From contig MCFH01000067.1 of the NCBI GenBank assembly GCA_002104945.1, forward strand, positions 1-64,000: a DNA stretch of 64,000 nt, given 5' to 3'. The notes under the pieces are model-generated. The model was not told the origin of the DNA. It did not search any database and worked only from the letters and a program-made list of their open reading frames with translations. This document shows, one piece after another, positions 58,480-64,000 of this stretch; positions within the stretch are counted from its first letter, which is position 1; each line of letters opens with the position of its first letter. Position numbers and translations under genes: made by a program. The DNA comes from Piromyces finnis. Taxonomy: Eukaryota > Neocallimastigomycota > Neocallimastigomycetes > Neocallimastigales > Neocallimastigaceae.

Positions 58480-59143
58480 TATATGTAAATGTCCGTGGTT
58501 TTTCTTACTAAAACAATTTCTATCATTAATAGCTTCATGTTGCTTCTCTTTGATAGATATAATAAGACATTTAATTAAGAACTTTAGATATCGTATCAAT
58601 TTAGCAAAGGAGAGTTTGCTTATGGTTTCTAGCGGCTATTGAAATCAATAAGCGGATACAAGTTGGATGCTAGAATTGCAAAAGCTGCTAAATTTGTTGA
58701 TCCAGTTTGTCCTAACTAACTATTGTCCATATTGCAAGTGTGGTGGTATTCAAAGTATTAAGCATTGGTTATTAGACTGTCCAACATTTAGAGATATCCG
58801 TATTAAAAATTACAATTCCATAGTTCAGCTATTAGATTTTTTCAGTCAACGTAATTCCAACAGTCCTATCAATAATAATGAAAATGTTAATATCAGTAGA
58901 GATAGCAATAATATTAATAGTAATAGTAATAATAGTAATAATAGTAATAATAGTAATAATTATAATAATATTATTATTAATAATAATTTTAATAATAGTA
59001 GTAGTAATATTAATAATATTATTATTATTAATAATAATTTTAATAGTAGTGATAATAATAGTAATAACAATAACAGCAATAGTAAAGAAAATAATTCTAA
59101 TTTAGATAGTAATTTAGTTAATAATAGTAATAGTTATGCTTAA
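58480..59143 (+). pseudogene. Non-LTR retrotransposon C-terminal fragment, plus strand
   Basis: The longest ORF (58667-59143, 158 codons, opening at TTG) contains CPYCKCGGIQSIKHWLLDCP, the CCHC-type finger found at the C-terminus of LINE reverse transcriptases, followed by a long Asn/Ser microsatellite tail. Upstream to ~58480 there is homology in broken frames to the minus-strand copy at 60.3-60.6 kb (FLTKTISIIN-like). No RT catalytic core is present. It is a degenerate fragment. Confidence 0.7.
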
Positions 59144-59699
59144 ATTAAAGTAATATTGATACAAAGTTTAAATGGATACTATTATAAATGTGTAATATCA
59201 ATTATATATTTTTAAATTTTCAAAATGACTTTACAAAATTAAAATAATGAATATTCTCTTTATTTTTTACTGGCTAATAATATAAAGTTATGCTAAAGTA
59301 TAATTAGTTTTTAAGTAAAAATTATAAATAAAATTAATATCAAGTATTAATAAACATATGTATATCACATTTAATATAGAAAGTTTATAATATATATATA
59401 TTTTTTAATAAAACAATAAATAATTATAATAAATATGTATCTTAAAAAAGGATTTTAGTATTTGAGTTGTAAAATATGTAATTTGTTGTATTTGGCTCAT
59501 TATTAAAATATATTTACTTGTTTATATACTATTAAAAAATATTCATGCTAGCACCTTTATCCATTAAATATTTAATAATATTTTTGTTTTCTACATTGCA
59601 TGCTCGTTAATATTTATAGCGTTATTAGAAGGAATTTAAATAACTCCAAGAAGGAATTTAAATATTTTATTGCACACACTAGAATAACCATACACATTA

Positions 59700-59752
59700 A
59701 TATTCATCGGATTATTAAAACTATTACTATTATTAACTAAATTACTATCTCA

Positions 59753-59784
<32 letters not shown>

Positions 59785-60038
59785 AATTATTATTAATATT
59801 AATATTATTAATATTACTATTATTACTATTATTACTAATACTATTAATATTATTGCTATCTCTACTGATATTAACATTTTCATTATTGATAGGACTGTTG
59901 GAATTACATTGACTGAAAAAATCTAATAGCTGAACTATGGAATTGTAATGTTTAATACGGATATTTCTAAATGTTGGACAATCTAATAACCAACACTTAA
60001 TACTTTGAATACCACCACACTTGCAATATGGACAATAG
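59700..60038 (-). pseudogene. Non-LTR retrotransposon finger fragment, minus strand
   Basis: An inverted, mildly diverged copy of 58720-59143: the minus strand repeats the CPYCKCGG finger and the (AAT/AGT)n tail. It is cut at 60039 by a poly-T run (plus strand), the poly-A end of another inserted fragment. Confidence 0.7.
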
Positions 60039-61085
60039 TTTTTTTTTTTTTTTTTTTTTTTTTTTAGACTAGGAAGAGAATAAACATCCTTTATTTATTT
60101 AATTTGTGATATTACATAATATTAGGTGATAATACATATTGATATAATAAATAATAAATAAAAATAATAAAATATATATAAATAAAAATATAAATATAAA
60201 ATAATATAAAATAATTATTTAAGTTGCATAAAAGTTCAATGAACTCTGCAATTTGTACTGTGTGGGATTGGTCTCTACCTAATAAATTAAATGAAATAAA
60301 GAAAAAGAAGTAACATCAGGTATGATAGTGTGATGTCCACTAAACTCTCCCATGAGTTGGTAATGTTTTCATTCGAATTTGAGGAAATACTAACATTGAA
60401 CTCTGTGTACGGAACACTGAGAATGCTCCTTTGCCATATCGGTACAACGTCGGCGCTCTTGATGACGTTAGGTGTCTTACTAAACCTATCAAAAAGTAGC
60501 TTCATAGAGCTACTAATGATAGGGATTGTTTTAGTAAGAAAAGCCGCGAGACTCTCTACCTATGGAACATGAGACCCCGATGAACTGTACAGCTGTTCAT
60601 TCAAATGTCTTTGTTCCTAAATTTAAGTGAGGTTTGTTGAGACCGATATGCATTAGGCGATTTGAATTAAGGAATTTGTTGTTAGTATATCTGATGGCTT
60701 TTACTTCCATTATTTAGGCTACTATTATTCCAATAATGTTCTCTAATATCTTTAGTACTTTTAATATTTATTTTCATAAGCTTCTTATGAAGTGAACAAG
60801 ATTCTTTGGCCCAAGAGTAATGAGACATGGGAGGGATAGATCGGACGAGATTTTTAATAATACAATTTGATTTTCTCCATTTAACAATACATTTCACTTG
60901 TTGCGCAGCACAAATACCTGAAAGGGTAGGAATCTTCATATCTCTTGTAAGAGCATACAGACTAATAAATGAATTTCGTTCAAAAATAAAATCTTTGTTA
61001 TTAAGGCTTTTATTGTGAAAGCTATTGACACTCCATAAAACAGCAGTATTGATAAGAGTTTGTTTCACCAAGAAGGAACATAAAA
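60039..61085 (-). mobile_element. 5'-truncated non-LTR retrotransposon with poly-A tail
   Basis: On the minus strand it ends in over 20 A (plus-strand T run 60039-60065), typical of LINE insertion. The ORF at 61071-60682 (129 aa) resembles the region after the RT domain in LINE ORF2: TLINTAVLWSVNSF, SLYALTRDMKIPTLSGICAAQ, KCIVKWRKSNCIIKNLV. A second piece at 60505-60287 (KLLFDRFSKT, PIWQRSILSVP) matches broken sequence at 58.49-58.66 kb. Frames are interrupted between the pieces. The region is noticeably richer in GC than its surroundings, suggesting more recent arrival. Confidence 0.65.
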
Positions 61086-61347
61086 ATATATTTTTAGTTT
61101 GTTGTTAGTAAAATTTAATGGAATACATCCTTTGCTATTTTTAATATCAATTTTAGCACCATATTCAACTAAATATTTTTACATTTTCTTTGTTTCCTCC
61201 TTTGCATGCTCTATGCAAAAATATACATCCATTATGATCTTTCTTATCAATATCTCCTTTTAATTCATCAATTTCTTGTGTAATAGAAATAATAGTTCTA
61301 TTCGGTTCAATCTTCGTTTCACGTTTCACCTTCACCAATCCTTCCAT
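61085..61347 (-). pseudogene. Ankyrin gene N-terminal fragment, frameshifted
   Basis: ATG at 61347 starts MEGLVKVKRETK, followed by one ankyrin unit (DKKDHNGCIFLHRACKGGNK). The frame then shifts by one base near 61170 (A run); the next unit (YLVEYGAKIDIKNSKGC) is in another frame. Homology ends where the LINE fragment begins, so the gene is broken by a frameshift and an insertion or deletion. Confidence 0.7.
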
Positions 61348-61689
61348 ATTCTAATTACTCCATAGTTAAATAAGATAAACTTTTTAATAACCATCAACCA
61401 TCAACACCAAAATTATAACTCCAAAATTAAAAAATATATTTAAATTCTTCAATATCAGGAAAAAAAACTAAAAATAATCAAGGTTTTAGGTTTTAATATA
61501 TAATACTTTATTTATTGTTATTAATAACTTTTTTTTACATTTTTACATATAAAAATTATTATTATTATTTTAAATATTTAAAAAGTACGAATTAATCATT
61601 ATCAATAAAAATAAAACATTAACTATTTAAATTTAATAATAATTTATTATTAATTTTAAATAATCAATATTTTATTTTTTAAATAATTC
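61348..61689. other. AT-rich stretch upstream of ankyrin fragment
   Basis: No gene or repeat is recognised. It would have held the promoter of the broken ankyrin gene. Confidence 0.45.
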
Positions 61690-62605
61690 TTAAAATACTA
61701 CTTTTAAAAGATTTTAATTCCAAAATTAAAACTTTTCTCATTTGGTTTTAACTAAATAAAAAGATTTATTCATAATATCTTTAGCATTTATCAACTTTTG
61801 ATATTTCATGGATTTCCCATTTTTCTTCTGTCTTAAAAGTTCACTTTAGGATTTCTTTTGGTTTACTCGTTTCCTTTCAAAAGAATTTTATTCTTTCTTC
61901 TTTTTCATTATTCAGGTAGATTCAATTCAATTTTTGATATCCTCCTTAAAGTACCATTCTTCAAGCCTCACTCTTTAGAAAAAGTTTTAGAATACTAGAG
62001 TTATTATGGTAGCAATCCTTCCCTTCAATAAAACCCAAAGAACTTGTTAATAAATGCAATTTCATTGAATTACACTTATTGTGTGAAGTTAAAATTAAGT
62101 TAGTTTTTAAGTTAGAATAAAACAGTTTTTTTGTTAATTCGGCTTCGTTTTTTGTAAAAAAAATGTCGCAAAGAATTAACTTTCAGCTGGATTTTTTCCT
62201 TTTTTATACTTTTTTTTTGCATACTTAAAAACTGGTCATTCAGTCATTCCAATGAAGAAAGTGGCCATAAAAAGTATCAAAAAATTCATGTCCATTTTTA
62301 ATGTTTGGTTTATTGATCAATATATTATAAATATATATTGTTTACATTTCAATATATGAATTGTTTTATTTTTTTTAATTACTATTTAAGTTAAAAACTG
62401 GACATTCCAATGAAAAAAGTGGACATAAATTATCAAAATTCATGTCCATTTTAATGTTTGGTTTATTGAATAATACATTGTATATGGTATTTTAATTATA
62501 ATTTCAAATTCAAATTAAAGTGATCTTTTTTTTTTTTTTTTTTTTTTTTTTTGGCCAAAAATTCAAGTAATGATTAATAGTTAAAAGGCTAAAAATTAAC
62601 CAGAA
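61690..62605 (-). repeat. Dispersed repeat R, copy R2 (inverted)
   Basis: Reverse-complement match to R1. The header is at 62605-62553, the CCAAACATTAAAAATGGACA units near 62310 and 62460, and the TTCTTTGCGACATTTTTTTT block near 62160. It carries a T run of about 30 at 62527-62552. Confidence 0.7.
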
Positions 62606-62849
62606 AATTAAATTAGTTTTTTGATAAAAAAGTAAAAAAAAAATAATCTGTAATGTTTCAGTGTTACTTCATAATTAAGCATTGTATAAAAAATACTAGT
62701 ATAATATAGAGTAAAATAAAAATTTCCATCTTTACACTAAATAGAAATAGAAATATTAAAAAATATAATAATGTTGTTAATATCGTTTAATGTTTAATTT
62801 TTTCTACATAAAAATTTGCATATTCAATGTATCATCCATTTATACCTAT

Positions 62850-63775
62850 ACTCTTTTGTTTAATTTAAATAATTGTATTATACAATTTATTATATTCTAT
62901 TATACCATATATTATCTAATGATGAATTAAAAATGATTTTATTAAAAAATAATTTATATATTGAAATATAATCAATATATATTTATAATATATAGATCAA
63001 TAGAACTGTTTTATATTAAAATTTTTATGAAAAAAAAGTATAAAAAAGAAAAATTTACGTTGAATTTAATTCTTTGCTACATTCTTTCTTGTAAAAGGTG
63101 TAGCCAAGATTGGGTGTAAAATAGTTAAAATGTGTTATAACATTAGCTAAATTAGATAAATAATGATTAAAGGGTTTTCCCTTTACATATTTTTGTAATT
63201 TTGTGATTTTATTTTACATATTAAGTGTTTTGCATTCAATAAGTATAATTATATTTAATTATATTTATCAACTAAATAATAGAAGAATAAGTTTTGGTGA
63301 TTAAAAAGGTTACTATCTTATAATAACGCTAGTGTTTTTAAGCATTTTGTGAAGAATGAGGTTTGAAGAATAATACTTTAAAGCTATATCAAAAATCGGA
63401 AAAAATCATTTCTACTATTGAGAAAATAAAAATCTTAGGTGGAAGAAGAAAGAAAAAAAAATATTTTAAAGAAGAATTGAGTAAACTAAAGAAGCTTAGT
63501 GCAAATCCGGAATTTAAGAAAGAAGTCTTTTAGCAATTCATAAAGAATTTGATTATATTAAAGATATTATGAGTAAATCTTTTTAACGATTAAGACTTAT
63601 AAAGAATGGTTTTTAATTTTGGAATTAAAACCTTTTTAAAGTAACAATATATAAATATTTAATAATATTTTAGAAAAAATTGTTAAATATTTAAAATAAC
63701 GATATATTTTAATAATAATTTTTATATGTAAAAATATAAAATAATATAAACTAAATAAAATCATTATTAAAACAT
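62850..63775 (+). repeat. Dispersed repeat R, copy R3
   Basis: A direct match to R1 in its middle and tail. 63545-63760 is close to 58020-58212, sharing TTAAAATAACGATATATTTT and TTTTTAACGATTAAGACTTA. It is more diverged in the left half. Confidence 0.65.
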
Positions 63776-64000
63776 AAAAAGCCTTATTAAAGTGTATAAA
63801 ATTTATTATTATTTTGACATTTGTAATTTAAAAATATTTTTGAATTATTTAGTTTAAAGAAGATAAATCATTTCGATATTGTAAAGTGGAGTGGATGTTA
63901 AATTGTTGAAAAGATTTGCATTATTCAAAGAATTGGATTGTAGAAGTAGTTGGTGATAATGAATTGAAATTATAATTATAGCAATAAAATAGTTGTTTTA

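Noticed and set aside
60330-60572. Plus-strand 80-codon ORF in the higher-GC segment
   Set aside because: The minus strand carries the LINE-like reading that matches a second copy at 58.5 kb, so this is its shadow.

Overview
The window looks like genomic DNA of an anaerobic gut fungus (Neocallimastigomycota). This rests on its extreme AT richness, Asn-rich and ankyrin-rich giant proteins, a secreted protein with two C-terminal fungal dockerin (CBM10-like) modules at 53.2-54.3 kb, a scaffoldin-like Cys/Gly-Tyr repeat protein at 37.9-42.7 kb, many short AT-rich introns, and fungal Ty3/gypsy elements. The genus cannot be named from sequence alone.

Layout. 0-6 kb: a giant ankyrin gene entering from the left edge. 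6.5-24.1 kb: a stack of LTR-like modules, then a Ty3/gypsy element (outer, 11192-24125, minus strand) with a second, chromodomain-bearing Ty3/gypsy element (inner, 15526-21878, minus strand) inserted into its pol region. Both have near-identical LTR pairs and so look young. The outer element ends 13 bp before an intron-containing tRNA-Ile(UAU). Nearly every module in the stack begins TGAT, ends ATCA and is separated from the next by 3-5 A residues, as expected if tRNA-directed integration hit the same A tract repeatedly. 24.3-28.4 kb: a protein of about 18 copies of an unnamed ~65-residue repeat, with a missing 5' end and a 3' frameshift. 30.0-35.8 kb: two tandem LRR membrane-protein genes, plus relics of a third, in which each LRR is one 72-nt exon bounded by phase-2 introns. 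37.9-42.7 kb: a seven-exon secreted Cys-rich gene (minus). 46.9-48.6 kb: a two-exon seven-transmembrane gene. 50.7-52.3 kb: a type II glycosyltransferase fused to a SUEL/rhamnose-binding-lectin-like domain (minus). 53.2-54.3 kb: the dockerin gene, carrying a one-base frameshift. 56-64 kb: a repeat-rich region with broken non-LTR retrotransposon fragments in both orientations, an ankyrin gene fragment, and a ~1 kb dispersed repeat arranged as a large imperfect inverted duplication.

Functionally, several intact genes face the cell surface or secretory pathway: LRR membrane proteins, a 7TM protein, a lectin-glycosyltransferase, a scaffoldin-like protein and a dockerin protein. The gene-poor remainder is dominated by retroelements. 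The strongest leads are the exon-per-LRR genes, whose donor sites place a stop codon directly after each repeat, and the tRNA-anchored retroelement stack.
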